A DNA stretch of 64,000 nucleotides, taken from contig CAMTDV010000022.1 of assembly GCA_947069175.1 (NCBI GenBank), positions 36,297,476-36,361,475 of the forward strand. The letters are read 5' to 3'. The notes beneath the pieces are model-generated. The model was not told where the DNA came from, did not search any database, and saw only the letters and a list, made by a program, of their open reading frames with translations. This document shows positions 35,290 through 47,361 of the stretch, piece after piece. Position numbers and translations under genes: made by a program. This stretch comes from Scalesia atractyloides (Eukaryota; Streptophyta; Magnoliopsida; Asterales; Asteraceae). The stretch's first letter is position 1. Every line of letters starts with the position of its first letter.

Positions 35290-36082
35290 CTACAGGAACA
35301 TACATAGGAAGATTGTGAGTTTAAGAAGTTTTTAGGTGTCATGTGTCGTTAAAAATAATAAAATAACATAATCATCAATAATGCAACTACATCCATAGGA
35401 TGTCTTGGGTTTGCTCATGTTTGGGCCTCCAATGTCCCCCATACCATTGCCTGTATAGTCATGTGGGCCCCCATGACTATTGGCTTAGTAGGATTCACAT
35501 TGGTGTTGGCGGTTTAACACTCGCATCACCCGAATGAAAAACCATGAAATATGTTTACGAGATGTATGGTAGGAGGGTGTCCAGGTATAGACACAATGAC
35601 AACTCAAAGTGGGGTTAGCTCACACGACGTTTGGTATAGCATGCTTTGGCCTAATAGGTCCTTCGTACTCTCATCGTTAGTCCCCAGGTAGGCAAACTGG
35701 TCCTTTATTTTGGATTTATACGAATGCCAAGCCTAGACAGGACGTTCCGACTACCGGTACTCGTACCCTTCCAGTTACTACATGCCCGTCATGAGAACTC
35801 ACTTTGATGTGATTTGAAAATACAAAAATCGTTGCAAAAATCATAGGAATTGTGAGGTGTGTGCTCTCATGGATATGGTATGTTATGAGGATATGATTCA
35901 TGATAAGCATTGTATAATAATATTACTTATGAACATGCTTGCATAACATTGAATGTAACAATAAACACAAAGCATATAAACATCATGAATTTTGCATGTA
36001 ACACATAAACAATTTAAAATTTTTAATCAACTATAGTATAGGCTCTAAGGGTCTAATAACCTATCCTATATCCCTATAGTCA
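35290..36082 (-). other. Family B leader, no gene
   Basis: Non-coding leader between primer site and gag. It holds nothing I recognise. Confidence 0.6.
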
Positions 36083-36096
36083 TGGCTCTGATACCA
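36083..36096 (-). other. Family B primer-binding site
   Basis: The minus strand reads TGGTATCAGAGCCA three bases after the 5' LTR, complementary to initiator tRNA-Met. Confidence 0.95.
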
Positions 36097-36099
36097 ATC

Positions 36100-37726
36100 T
36101 GTCACACCCCGACCCGCAGCGGAATAAGAGTCGGGACATAATTGGGTTATCACCAAAGCTCATGATGTTTACTAAAATGTTTCATATTTATTAAATTCGA
36201 ATTACAACTTCAATATTCAAAACAAGTTCATAAAATTACAAGGAAAAAGAAACTAAGTAAAACAATCCAAAGCCTAAACTGATTTATTCTTCTAGGCCGT
36301 CCTATATGTTTCTTGCTTCAACTGGATCACCTGTATCATGTGTAAAAATGGGGGATTTTGGGTCAACAAAAGTTGGCGAGTGAACCTTGTTAAAAACATT
36401 TGTTATTGATTTATTGTTGTATTTAATATGGAAAAATTGTGCAATAATCATATGTGAGCAAACGTATATAAACAAACAAACACAAACCACCTTGAATGAG
36501 TATATGACATGAATGATAATGTATATGTTGGCAACGTCACGTTCCGCTCATAGGTAATGGGGAACGGACGAGCCTATGATGATGTATGTGAGATCAAGGC
36601 TCAATCAAACGGAGCCGATCGAAATGAGGCACCTGTACTCAACCCGTCTCCCACGGGTAGCTGTTGGGCCTGATGAAATGTATGTACTGAAAATGATAAC
36701 TTTAAACTAAACATAATCCACACAACAACTGATACATATTGGATACACATTTGATCATGGATATGATGGATGCACAAGTGTTTAAATATAATAAATAATT
36801 AAGCGACACATGATGCACCCCAAAATGTGATTAAAACGGGGAATTGGTAGAGATTCACTCACATTTTCTTTTGATGATGTTGAATGCGCACGAGTTTTGG
36901 GATTTGATCGACGAGGAAAAACTAACCTAAAATAATAACGAAATGGTTCGATAAATAAGTGGATTTTATTAACAATTTTAATAGGATTTTTAGATTTATT
37001 TTTGTGAGTTTAAGGTCATTTTCTAACTTTAAAAATATTATTTTTAAGTATTTTTAATTGATTTTTAAATTAAATAAATAAATAAAAATTTTGACTTTTT
37101 GGTTGACCGTTGACCGTTGACCGGCCGTTGACCGGACCGTTGACCGGTCGGACTGTGGTCTGAGTGTGCACTGAGTGAGGTTCGAACCCGGGACCTCTCG
37201 TACGTGTGCACGCAGCTCTACCAACTGAGCTACGTGTCTAACCCGAAATATTCTATGTTTTAATTATATATATATACTATTTAAATGTTAATTTATTTGG
37301 TTTATATTAAAAGGATTTAAACTGGTTGAACCGGTTGCAGGGAAGCCGGATCGAACTCGGGTCCTTTGGTTTGTAAGCGCACAGCCCAACCAGTTGGGCT
37401 GTGTGTTAATTGGCGAAATCGTCGCTGATGACTGAATTCGATTTCAAGTTTTACTATAAATGTTATTTGTTTTAATAGATATCACAAATGAGTCAAGTGG
37501 CGGAGTGGTTGGGTGTTACTTGTTTCTTCCGGCTGACCCAGGTTCGAAACCCGGCATTATTTAATTTATTTTTACTTTCTAATAATTATAGTTTTTAAAT
37601 TCTAAGTTATTAATTATGTATCGTTTAAAATTAATATTGATCATAAATACGCAACGAAATTTTATAACTGATTATTCGATTAATAAACGAAGCGGGTTTG
37701 GAAACCCGTTTTTGACGGATGTTACA
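36100..37726 (-). repeat. Family B 5' LTR (right copy), internally deleted
   Basis: 1627 bases against 2587 for the left copy. About 0.9 kb is missing between the second tRNA-like module (GGGCTGTGTGT at 37408) and TAATTGGCGAAATCGTC. A second small deletion removes the end of the plus-strand tRNA-like module. The remaining modules lie at 37177-37246 (minus), 37336-37410 (minus) and 37491-37557 (plus). Confidence 0.9.
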
Positions 37727-37731
37727 AGAAG
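37727..37731. other. Target-site duplication AGAAG (right)
   Basis: Partner of 26471-26475. Confidence 0.95.
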
Positions 37732-38335
37732 TAGAAGTAGTTGATAGCAAGAACTACATATTGAATGATATATGTAAGGGATGTAAAATCGTTATAGAAG
37801 ATGAAGAATTCGAAATAGATCTTGTGCCATGGTATTGGGAGAGTTCAAAGTAATAGTGGGCACGGATTGGCTATCCCGATACAATGCAGGAATTCAATAC
37901 GAAACTAGATCATAAAAGTGCTATCGCCGAGTGGAAAATGGGTAAGCATCTATGGAGAAAGAAAAGTCGAAATGAAGCTATGTACTATAGTAGAGGCAGT
38001 CAAGTATGTACAAAATGAAGGCGAGGCATTTCTAGTTTACGTGATAGATACCTCGAAGGACACATCAAAATTCGATGATGTTGAAATCGTAAATGAGTAT
38101 CCAGATGTATTTCTGGATGAACTACAGGGACTTCCTCCCAAGCGAGACGTAGAGTTTCGCATTGAACTACACCCAAGTGCTATACCGGTGGCTAAGGCTC
38201 CCTATAGATTAGCTCCTACAGAAATGCGGGAGTTAATGGCCCAGATACAAGAATTGCTCGATAAAGGCTTCATACGCCCGAGCATGTCACCTTGGGGAGC
38301 CCCTCGTATTATTTGTAAAGAAGAAGGATGGATCG
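37732..38335 (+). pseudogene. Outer gypsy: end of protease and start of RT
   Basis: Continues the protease interrupted at 26475: EVVDSKNYILNDICKGC and later VGTDWLSRYNAG, with a stop near 37913 and a frame from 37918. NEYPDVFLDELQGLPPKR (38092-38145) marks the start of RT, followed by LHPSAIPVAKAPYRLAP and LDKGFIRPSMSPWGAP. A shift at about 38310-38340 leads to the next frame. Confidence 0.85.
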
Positions 38336-39420
38336 ATGCGTATGTGCATCGGCTATCGAGAATTATACAAATCAACAGTTAAGAATCAATATCCTTTAAC
38401 CCGAATTGATGACCTTTTTAACCAATTACAAGGGGCAAGTTGGTTCTCAAAAATCGACTTGCGCTCGAGATATCACCAATTGAGAGTACGCGAAGAAGAT
38501 GTGACAAAAACTGCGTTTAGAACTCGATATGGACATTATGAGTTCTTAGTAATGTCTTTTAGGTTAACCAACGCGCTAGCTGTGTTTATGGACCTTATGA
38601 ATCGAGTATGCCGACCCCTACTAGATAAATCCGTAATAGTGTTTATAGATGACATCTTAGTGTATTCCCGCAACAAGGCTGATCATGCAATCCTTTTGCG
38701 TGAAGTATTAGAAATTCTTCGAAGGGAAAAGTTATACACGAAGTTTTCTAAGTGTGCCTTTTGGCTCAGAGAGGTGCAATTTCTCGGTCACGTGATAAAC
38801 AAGGAGGGTGTTTTAGTGGATCCATCGAAAGTAGAAGCAATTATGAAATGGATTCCTTCGAAGAATCCAAATGAAGTAAGAAGTTTTCTGGGATTAGTGG
38901 GCTACTACCGAAGATTTATTCAAGATTTCTCTAAATTAGCCCTACCCATGACTAAGTTAACAAAGAAAAGTGAGAAGTTTGTATGGGGACCCGAACAAGA
39001 AAAAGCATTTCAAATTCTGAAAGAGAGGTTGTCTAATTCACCGGTGTTAACTCTGCCAGATAGGACGGAAGATTTAGTTGTGTACAGGACCTCGTGTCAG
39101 GGGTTAGGAGGTGTTTTAATGCAAAGAGGTAAAGTTATAGCATACGCCTCAAGACAGCTCAAACCACATGAAGAAAATTACCCGACGCATGATTTAGAAT
39201 TGGCTGTGGTGTTCGCTTTAAAACTATGGCGCCATTATTTATACGGAACAAAGTGCACCATATAATCGGATCATAAAAGTCTCAAGTATTTCTTTCGAAC
39301 AAAAAGATCTCAACATGAGACAACGAAGGTGGTTAGAACTAATTAAGGATTATGATTGTGAAATCCTTTATCATCCGGGCAAAGCAAATGTAGTGGCGGA
39401 TGCTCTTAGCCGAAAGGAAC
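38336..39420 (+). pseudogene. Outer gypsy reverse transcriptase and RNase H
   Basis: An open frame to 39265 covers CIGYRELYKSTVKNQYPL, KIDLRSRYHQLRV (the usual Gly is Arg), the block SFRLTNALAVF (usually PFGLTNAPAVF), the intact active site FIDDILVYS and FLGLVGYYRRFI. RNase H has VVYRTSCQGLGG where the family has Y-C-D-A-S, so its first catalytic Asp is lost. The frame then stops after YGTKCTI at 39265, and the rest of RNase H (RQRRWLELI-like, HPGKANVVADALSRK) reads in another frame to about 39420. Confidence 0.88.
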
Positions 39421-40323
39421 ATCCATCCCCGATTAAATGATTGTTACGCCTCATCTCCTTGAGATGATATGGGTAGCACAAATCAAGTCATTAAATGTAG
39501 ATGATCCTAAGAAAGAAAGAACAAAAGGGATTGTGGATAAACATGAGGAAAATGCAACTGGAATCAAAACTCGTTTTGGCGAATCGGGATTCCTTGGTTA
39601 TGCGAGATAAAGGCGATATTACTCGAAGAAGCTCATAAATCATAATATTCGATACATCCGGGAGCAACAAAAATGTATCGAGATTTAAAGCAGAATTACT
39701 AGTGACCGGGAATGAAACGGGACATCGTTAAATATGTTGCTAAATGTTTAACATGTTCACAAGTGAAAGTAGAACATCAGAAGTCGTGAGGTGAATTACA
39801 ACCCTTAGAAATTCCGATATGGAAATGGGAAAATGTGACAATGGATTTGGTGACCAAACTTCCCAAAACACGGAAAGGGCATGATGCCATATGGGTAATT
39901 GTGGATCGACTCACCAAGAGTGCCCACTTCCTACCTATCAGAGAGGACTATTCGTCAGCACAGATGGCAGAGGTTTTTACGAATGAGATCGTAGCTCGTC
40001 ATGGAGTACCCGTCTCTATTGTGTCAGATCGAGACACTAGATTCACATCACGATTCTGGCAAAAATTCCATGAACAAATAGGGACGAAACTCCATTTTAG
40101 TACCGCTTACCACCCACAAACGGATGGACAATCAGAAAGGACTATTCAAACACTTGTGGATATGTTGAGAGCATGTGTCTTAGATTTCGGGGGAAATTGG
40201 GACGGCCATTTGCCATTAGTTGAATTCGCTAACAATAATAGTTATCATAGTAGCATTCAAATGGCACCATATGAGATGTTGTATGGGAGAAAATGTAGAA
40301 CCCCAGTATGTAGGGGGAGGTAG
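39421..40323 (+). pseudogene. Outer gypsy integrase, zinc-binding part and core
   Basis: The zinc-binding domain at ~39655-39790 (HPGATKMYRDL, CLTCSQVKVEH) has stops. The DDE core is open at 39835-40323 with MDLVTKLPK, SDRDTRFTS and TDGQSERTIQ, all three acidic residues present. It ends prematurely after GRKCRTPVCRGR at a stop in a G-rich patch. Confidence 0.88.
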
Positions 40324-40352
40324 GAAAAAGAGATATTGCGCCCAAAGACGTC

Positions 40353-40881
40353 GTGGCCAAAACTAATGAGAAGATCGATATCATACGGGCACGATTGAAG
40401 GCGCCACAAGCCCGGCAGAAAGACTATGCGGATCGAAGAAGACGACCCATCGAGTTTCAAGCAGGATACCACGTGCTACTAAAAGTCTCACCATGGAAGG
40501 GAATAATCCGGTTTCGCAAACGTGGAAAACTCGGTCCCCGTTACATTGGACCTTTTAAAATCGTGGCTCGGATTGGGAAAGTGGCTTATCGGTTAGAATT
40601 ACCGCTGGCGTTAGATGGAATACATAACACATTTCATGTGTCACAATTGAGAAAATATCTCGTGGATGAAACTGCCTACGTGCCTCTCGATGATATTGAA
40701 TTGGATAAGAAAATGAATTATATAGAAAGACCGGTAGCTGTAAAGGATTTAAAGTGAAGCACCTACGCAACAAAGCCATTAGACAAGTTTTGGTCCAATG
40801 GCAGCATCGAAGAGGATCAGATCTTACTTGGGAAATGGAGGACGAAATGCGGAAACACTACCCAGAGTTGTTTGGTACTTG
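40353..40881 (+). pseudogene. Outer gypsy integrase C-terminus and chromodomain-like tail
   Basis: The frame at 40353-40757 holds RQKDYADRRRRPIEF, LKVSPWKG and GPRYIGPFKIVARIG; the next, shifted, frame to 40881 holds VQWQHRRGSDLTWEMEDEM and ends YPELFGT, a chromodomain-like end typical of plant chromoviruses. The purine tract follows at once. Confidence 0.85.
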
Positions 40882-40908
40882 ATCAGGTTTCGGGGACAAA
40901 ACCTCCTC

Positions 40909-40921
40909 TAAGGGGGGTAGA
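40909..40921 (+). other. Outer gypsy polypurine tract
   Basis: TAAGGGGGGTAGA, two bases before the 3' LTR. Confidence 0.85.
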
Positions 40922-40923
40922 TT

Positions 40924-42721
40924 TGTAACATCCCAAAAATCTATATATATGTCAATATGTTAAGATAAAGTATATGCAAACATAAATGTTGCCTAATGTG
41001 ACTAAGATTAAGACTCTAGTAGAATGTAAATAGAGTTTTAAATTAAAGAATAGTTTTGACCAAAATAACATAAACATCAAACTGTAGGGGCCAAAATTGG
41101 ATACAAATAGAAAGATGTTAAATAAAAATCAAAACACACACACTTCTGGTGTGTCGACTGAGAAGAAGAAGAAGAAGAACAAGGGGAAACCCTTGCTCAA
41201 TAAAATCTATTGATTAGGAGGAGAATTGAAGCCCAAGTTTATGCATGAACCAAAATTGATGACCATCTAGGTGTTCTAATCATCAAGTAATTGCATTTTA
41301 CGTTTTAGTGTATTGATAAAGTGGGTTATGTGTAATCCAAGAGTGTTTGATGAAATTGATCATGAATACTAGTTAGTAACAACATGTAGAAGATGAACTA
41401 TGTCTAAATTTTGATTTTTTGATGATTTGAATGAAACCCATTTGAAGAAGAATGTTTATGAAACATAATGATTCACTAAGATGTTAAAAGGTTGATGTTT
41501 GATGTATGATGTGTGTAATTGTTAAATAGGATTAGTATTAAATGAATAAATTGTATGAAACTAGTTGATTTGATGAATCTTGATATGATCGGGTAGATTA
41601 TGCATGAGAACACTAGTACATGATGCTTAAAGTGATGTACGCATACCAAGTGTTTAACAAAATGCCTAAGAGAAGATTATTGTAGCTTTATATGAACTGA
41701 AAGTTACTAGCTTATAGTTATAACGAAAATTGAACTAGATATGGGTTAAGTTGTAAAAGCAAGCTATGAGTAATATGGATGGCGTAAAAGTGGACAAGTA
41801 ATCTAAATGTGAATGGATTATGTGTAGGAGTGAAAGAAGAAGGAACGAGCTCGGAGAAACGACTAAAAACACAAGACCAAGGCACGTTGTATTCTCATTT
41901 GTAGATAATGTTTGGTTGTAATTGAACTATCTAATAGCTTCATGAAGGATTATAGTTGTTGTGCTACGACTAAAGAGTTGTCAAGGAATCGATAAATTAA
42001 TTAGAATGTAGAAAGTAAAAGAATGATTTCGCGTTGATTCATGTTGAACGGGTCAACTGGACAAGAATGTAGAAAGTAAAAGAATGATTTCATGTTGACT
42101 CATGTTGAACGGGTTAACCGGACAAGAATGTAGAAAGTAAAAGAATGATTTCGCATTGACTCGAGTTGAACGAGTCAACCGGACAAGAAATTTGGATGAG
42201 AATGTGAAAGTATGATTTCGAGTTGATTCATGTAAAATGGGTCAACCAAGAATAAAAATGTAAAAGCATGGTTTTGAGTTGAATCGTATTGACCGATCAA
42301 CCGAATAAGAATATGAAGTTGAACGGTGATTGTGATAATAGAATAACCCTTTGAAATTTTAATAAATATTCACATAAAGTGTTAACCGAACTTTTGTGAT
42401 TTTTTTAGGTAAAACTTCTACCTAACGCTGCGCCTCGCTTGGAACGAACACACTCTGTGCCCTCTCTACGCTTCCGGTTATGATAATGACAAACGGGTCA
42501 AATTACTTTTGGTTTGTAAATGATGAATTTTGCTTCCGAATTTCTTTTGTAAGAAAATGAATTAACCTTAGTAGTTAGTAGTTTAAATTTCATGTCGTTA
42601 AAACATTTGGTGGCTACGTTCGTTGTATAAAACTTAAGGTTAAAATGGGAATTTTGAAGTTATGTTTTAAAAGTTTGATATTTTACAGCTGTTTGGTCAT
42701 AAAACTAGAACGGGCATTACA
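40924..42721 (+). repeat. Outer gypsy 3' LTR
   Basis: 1798 bases, TGTAACATCCC to GGGCATTACA, followed by GTTTT. It contains the same ~68-base TTGAC minisatellite (42000-42250). Confidence 0.92.
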
Positions 42722-42726
42722 GTTTT

Positions 42727-43450
42727 ATTTTTTACAAGCATGCTTTGATGTTTGCAATATGTTGCACGATTATTTTATACATGTTATGTGTGTGCTTTTA
42801 ACACGTTCTATTGTGTTTAGGTTCTTCAATCCTTTATTGTCGGTTGTTAAAGTGTGTATGAAGATGAAGGTATCGATATTTTGGTGTGTGATACTTTGTG
42901 TGACATATAGGAAATTTTCAAGTTAATTCATACATCCTAAACATGTGTTTATGTGTTAATTATGTGTAATTAGATTTACTTAATGTTAATTGACTTCATA
43001 GAGTCTAGCAAGGTGCAGGAAAATGCATTGGTTTGCATTTGATGACCGTTAGATATAGTTTTATTACGTAATGGTAAAATTGTCCAAAACGAGCGTTAGT
43101 GTTTATCCAGTAAACTTTTTTAAACTGAAATTGTTCCAATATGTCTGGAACATTAAATTAGTGGCATTATTATGTATTTGGTGTGAAAAATAGATAAAGC
43201 CATAGTACGGATATAAAAACATTGTATTTTCCGGTTTAGTCGCATATATGTTAATTTTTATAACCAATTAACATCAATACTTGTAATTTTTCACCAAACG
43301 AAGTGTTATTGTGTGATATTGTTTTGTCTAGTGTTATTTGGTCTGATTTACATCAAATGGGACTAACTAGACTAAAACCACACTTAAAATCCAACCAAAC
43401 TAGTATGTTGTAGTTGGGGGGACAAAGTTTCATTTAATATTAATACTTTA
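42727..43450. other. Intergenic, no gene seen
   Basis: Continues the sequence that flanks the gypsy element on the left at 22787. Open frames are short and domainless. Confidence 0.5.
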
Positions 43451-44205
43451 TTTTACTCCCGTTCGAAGGAACGGTCATACGACCAAGTCATGACCTGAAG
43501 ACTCACATTTATCGTTGATGTGCACATGGGGAAGGGAATTGATAAAGTCTACAAGGGTCACAAGTGAAGACTGAGTATCCTCCGGGATTCTCGAACAATT
43601 AGTTAGGTTTTATTCTATATTTATAGAGTTTGTTGATCCACTAGGAACAGACACACAACACTCTCGCAACTACTGTAACACTTAGCATACAATCTACTAC
43701 AACTTATGCTAAACAATTATTTAGGATCATGGACCTGAATTATCTGGTATCCTCAGGTGTTGACAATATTGACCTGATACTTGTACTAATTATTTAATGT
43801 GTTTTCATAGGTACTTGGTGCTGACTAAGTCATTGCTAGATAATTGCAGGGTCTCTAATATATTTTTGTGTAGGATTAAGGATCCCGGTTCCTAAAGGAT
43901 CTCGATATCCTAAATATTATTGTTACTAACCATCAATTGATTTTATTTTGACTCCCATTTGAAGGAACGGTCATACGGCCAAGTGATGACATGAAGACTC
44001 GCATTAATCGTTGATGTGCACATGGGGAAGGGAGTTGATCAAGTCTACAAGGGTCACAGGTGAAGACGAGTATCCTCCGGGATTCTCGAACAATTAGTTA
44101 GGTTTTATCCTGTATTTATAGAGTTTGAAGATCCACTAGGAACACACACAACACTCTCGCAACTACTGTAACACTTAGCATACAATCTACTACAACTTAT
44201 GCTGA
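43451..44205. repeat. Pair of ~260-bp direct repeats
   Basis: 43451-43711 and 43946-44205 are about 90% alike: TTTTACTCCC, GAAGGAACGGTCATACG, GTTGATGTGCACATGGGGAA, ATCCTCCGGGATTCTCGAAC, ending ACAACTTATGCT. The ~235 bases between them are unrelated and non-coding. They could be a local duplication, or terminal repeats of a very small retroelement (TRIM-like). No primer site or target duplication was confirmed. Confidence 0.75.
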
Positions 44206-44631
44206 ACTCATTTTCATCGATTAATAAGAAGAACTGCGACAACATGACATTTAGTCGGCGCTCTAGGTTTTGTGCATGAGATCCTCAACGATCAAAGGCT
44301 TTCATCGTAAAAATCCTTAGCCATTTATTGCATTTTTTCATACACGCACTTTGCATTATCTTGAAAAGTACACTACTTCATAAAAAAGTTTGATCACTAA
44401 GTTGCTTTATTATTTTTTAACTAAAACAACTGACAATATTATACATATTATTAATTTTTCGTATAAAATGAAATGAAATAATTGGTATATTATACATATT
44501 TTTGTCATCATATGCAATAATCGAAATTACATCCCAATATATATATATATATATATAATAATTTTAGATAGAAACATATATTAAATTTAAAAAAAAATAA
44601 GTTAGAAATTAAAGCCCAATAATTTTAAAAA

Positions 44632-44860
44632 CTAACTATACACATTAGGTAGCCTAATTACCCAGTTAAATTAAAAAGTTAAACCTAATTATTTAATCAA
44701 CTATACCATCAGGTAGCCTAATAGCCCATTTAAATTAGAAAGTTAAGCTTTAATATGTAATTACTTAATCAGCTATACCTATCTGGTAGCCTAATAGCCT
44801 ATTTAAATTAGAAAGTTAAATCCAAATACTTAATCAACTATACCAAGTTAATCAATTACC
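44632..44860. repeat. ~70-bp tandem repeat, three to four degenerate units
   Basis: Unit resembles AATCAACTATACCATCAGGTAGCCTAATAGCCCATTTAAATTAGAAAGTTAA, given here in pieces: AATCAACTATACCATCAGG, TAGCCTAATAGCCCATTTAA, ATTAGAAAGTTAA. Copies begin near 44632, 44695, 44765 and 44830. AT-rich, non-coding. Confidence 0.7.
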
Positions 44861-45539
44861 TAATAGGGAGCCCAAATTTAAATCTATTGCCAAACAAACC
44901 TAGAAGGGATAGTTGATATCTTTTAGGAGCCCACTTTTTTTCTCGCCAGCGTAACAAACTTTTTGGTCGGTCCAACCCGGATTTATTGAGTTGTGTCAAA
45001 TATTGTGGGTTTAGTAATTGAATTTCCAGTTACCCATTTTAGTAAATTGTTTTCAGGAAAGGTTATTTTGGTAAATATTTTGCTCAATAACATTTCGTTT
45101 GGAAGAAAAGGACCAATCATTATATATCGATTGCTGTTGTTGCTTATGACGTATAATTAATTGGGCAATTGAACTTTATGTATTTATAATTTAATATATA
45201 GGGTTAGGATATAATAGGAAGTTTATTTCGATAGGAAGGATATAAAGTAATCTTGTCAATCTATTTACTAATCAAGGATAGAGATTAAATGAGTGAAATT
45301 GAACCAAAAAAGGAGGCGCGTGAGTTTGTGTATGAGTATTCTAGTCAATCCAAAGCAATAGTTTCTCTCTCCTCCAATTCCTCCGTTTTTTAAACGTTAA
45401 TAACTTTTTCAGACGACATTAAATTTTTATTAAAATTGCACCATAAAAACGGGCGTTTTTTATCTTTAAAACGAGTATACTATTGTTTTACTTTTGAAAA
45501 AAAATTCGAAAACCATATACGTAAAACGCAATGAAACTT
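44861..45539. other. Intergenic, no gene seen
   Basis: AT-rich sequence without repeats that I can define, leading into the composite repeat. Confidence 0.4.
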
Positions 45540-46880
45540 AAAATAAAGATTTTGCAGTTGCAGGTTATAAAACGCAATGGGTTTTAACATGGTCATGTTT
45601 ATGTTTTAACATGATCATGTTTTTGTTCCAACAATTTGCATTCCAGGTCTCTAAAACGTACACTCCAAATCTAAAACGTAATAGAGTTTGACTTCTATTT
45701 AACACAGTCAGAGTTTTAACATGGTCATGGTTCTGTTCTAACATGATCATGGTTCTATTTTAGCATGATCATGATCATGTTCTTTAACAGAACTTACCTC
45801 ATCTCTTCCAGGTCTAAAACGCAATTGGATTTCACATGGCCATGTTTCTATTTTAACATGATCATGTAACTGCAGATCTAGTCTAAAACGCAATGTTGGT
45901 TTCACAACAAGATCGTGTTTCTTACCTAATCTGTTGGTTTAAGGGATCATGTCAGTTACCTCACCTTTCCATTCCAGGTCGCAATAGGTCTAAAACGCTT
46001 GGCTTTCACAACAACATGATCACATCAATTTATTGTACACCCAATTTCATGTTTTAACATGATCATGCTTCTTTTAAACATATCATGTTCTTTCAGTCTG
46101 AAGTGAGGTCTAAAACGCAATGTTGTTTCACAATATGATCATGTTTCTGTTTTAACATTATCATGTCAGTTTAGTTTCCGGGTTTAAAACACAATGGGTT
46201 GCGTTGCTTTCACCACAACATAATCATGTTTTGTTGTAACATGATCATGTCAGTTTATTGTAGGTCCAAAAACGCAATGGGTTGGCTTTCACAACAACAT
46301 GATCATGTTTTGTTTTAACATGGTCATGTTAGTTTAGTGTATCTCACCTTCCTGTTTCAAGTTTTAACATGATCATGCTTCTGTAAAACATGATCATGTT
46401 CTTTCAGTCTGGGTCTAAAACCCAATGGGTCAGTTTTAACATGATCATGCTTCTGTTAAACATGATCATGCTCTTTCAGTCTGCAAGTCTAAATCACAAT
46501 GGGTTGGGTTTTATACAACATGATCATGTCAGTTTAGTTCCCTTTTTTTCCGGATCTAAAACCCAATGGGATAAAAACACAAAAAGATGTGTTTTTTTCA
46601 TTGTGTTATAAAACACATTGGATTAAAAGCATAAAACAAATTTATTTTTATTGTTTTATAAAACGCAATGTACTAAAAACACAAAGAATGTTTTATTTAT
46701 AAAACGCAATAGACAAAAAACACAAAGAAATGTCATTTTTTCTAAAATGCAATAAGCTTAAAACACAAAAAATGTATTTTTTTCTAAAACACAATGGACT
46801 AAAAACAAAAAAAATTGTGTTTTTTCATTCTTTAGTAAAACGCAATGACTTAATCTAAAAACCCAGATCGTAAAACGCAA
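45540..46880. repeat. Composite repeat of ACATGATCATG and AAAACGCAATGG
   Basis: About twenty copies of ACATGATCATG or one-base variants (CATGATCATG is a perfect 10-base palindrome) alternate with about as many copies of TAAAACGCAATGGG, at irregular spacing to ~46530. From there on only the AAAACGCAAT part continues, with ACAAAAAAT(G) between, to about 46880. The spacing is irregular, so it is not a simple satellite. A region with TTAACATGATCATG on the minus strand is open by chance. Confidence 0.85.
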
Positions 46881-47360
46881 TTCAAAAATTTCTTACACAA
46901 ATCGAAGCCGATTTCTACGGATTTCTCCAACGATTGAAGAAATTTGAATGTTAGAAACACTTATCAACTATTGAATCGAACAAATTGAGTGATCACTTCA
47001 AAATCACGGGAATATGAGAAATTGTATGAAATTAAATTGGGTCTTTAAAAAAAGTTTAAGAACACGTTGATTGAGTCTTTGAATCACTGATTGATGACGA
47101 AAATCGTATTATGATGCAGTGATTATTGAATAGAAAGTGAAGAAAAAAGTTGTATATGATAGGTTTTTAAAAATGATGGGTTTTTGAAGTTGTAGCAAAA
47201 GATGAAGAGAGAAGATAAGATAAGATTGACTAAAATACCCTCCCTTTTATTTCTCAATTTTGTCACATGTCACAAGCCCATTACTTCATATCATTTCTAG
47301 CCAAATTATACTTCTTATTTGATACTCTACTTTATATATATATATTATATATATATATAT
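46881..47360. other. Intergenic, no gene seen
   Basis: AT-rich, with a TA microsatellite at 47333-47362 that flanks the next element. Confidence 0.5.
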
Positions 47361-47361
47361 A

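Larger units (their letters stand above)
26476..37726 (-). mobile_element. Ty3/gypsy retrotransposon on the minus strand (family B), decayed
   Basis: LTRs of one family lie at both ends (26476-29062 and 36100-37726), starting TGTCACACCCCGACC and ending GGATGTTAC(A) on the plus strand, with AGAAG duplicated outside. On the minus strand the order is 5' LTR, initiator-Met primer site, leader, gag, a deletion removing protease and the start of RT, RT, RNase H, integrase (split by a solo LTR), chromodomain-like tail, purine tract, 3' LTR. Without the solo LTR it is about 8.6 kb. Confidence 0.95.
22793..42721 (+). mobile_element. Ty3/gypsy retrotransposon, decayed, interrupted by another gypsy element
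   Basis: Long LTRs (22793-24571 and 40924-42721) start TGTAACATCC and end GCATTACA. The perfect target duplication GTTTT lies at 22788-22792 and 42722-42726. A degenerate initiator-Met primer site and the AAGGGGGGTAG tract are in place. Minus the nested element it is about 8.7 kb, with gag, protease, RT, RNase H, integrase and a C-terminal chromodomain-like segment in that order, all on the plus strand. Many frameshifts and altered catalytic residues show it is dead. Confidence 0.95.

Noticed and set aside
43946..44205. Second exon-like copy of a gene duplication
   Set aside because: Neither repeat copy has a continuous open frame or splice signals.
45540..46880. CRISPR-like array
   Set aside because: Repeats are short (11-14 bases), spacing is irregular, spacers are themselves repeats, no cas genes, and this is a plant nuclear sequence.
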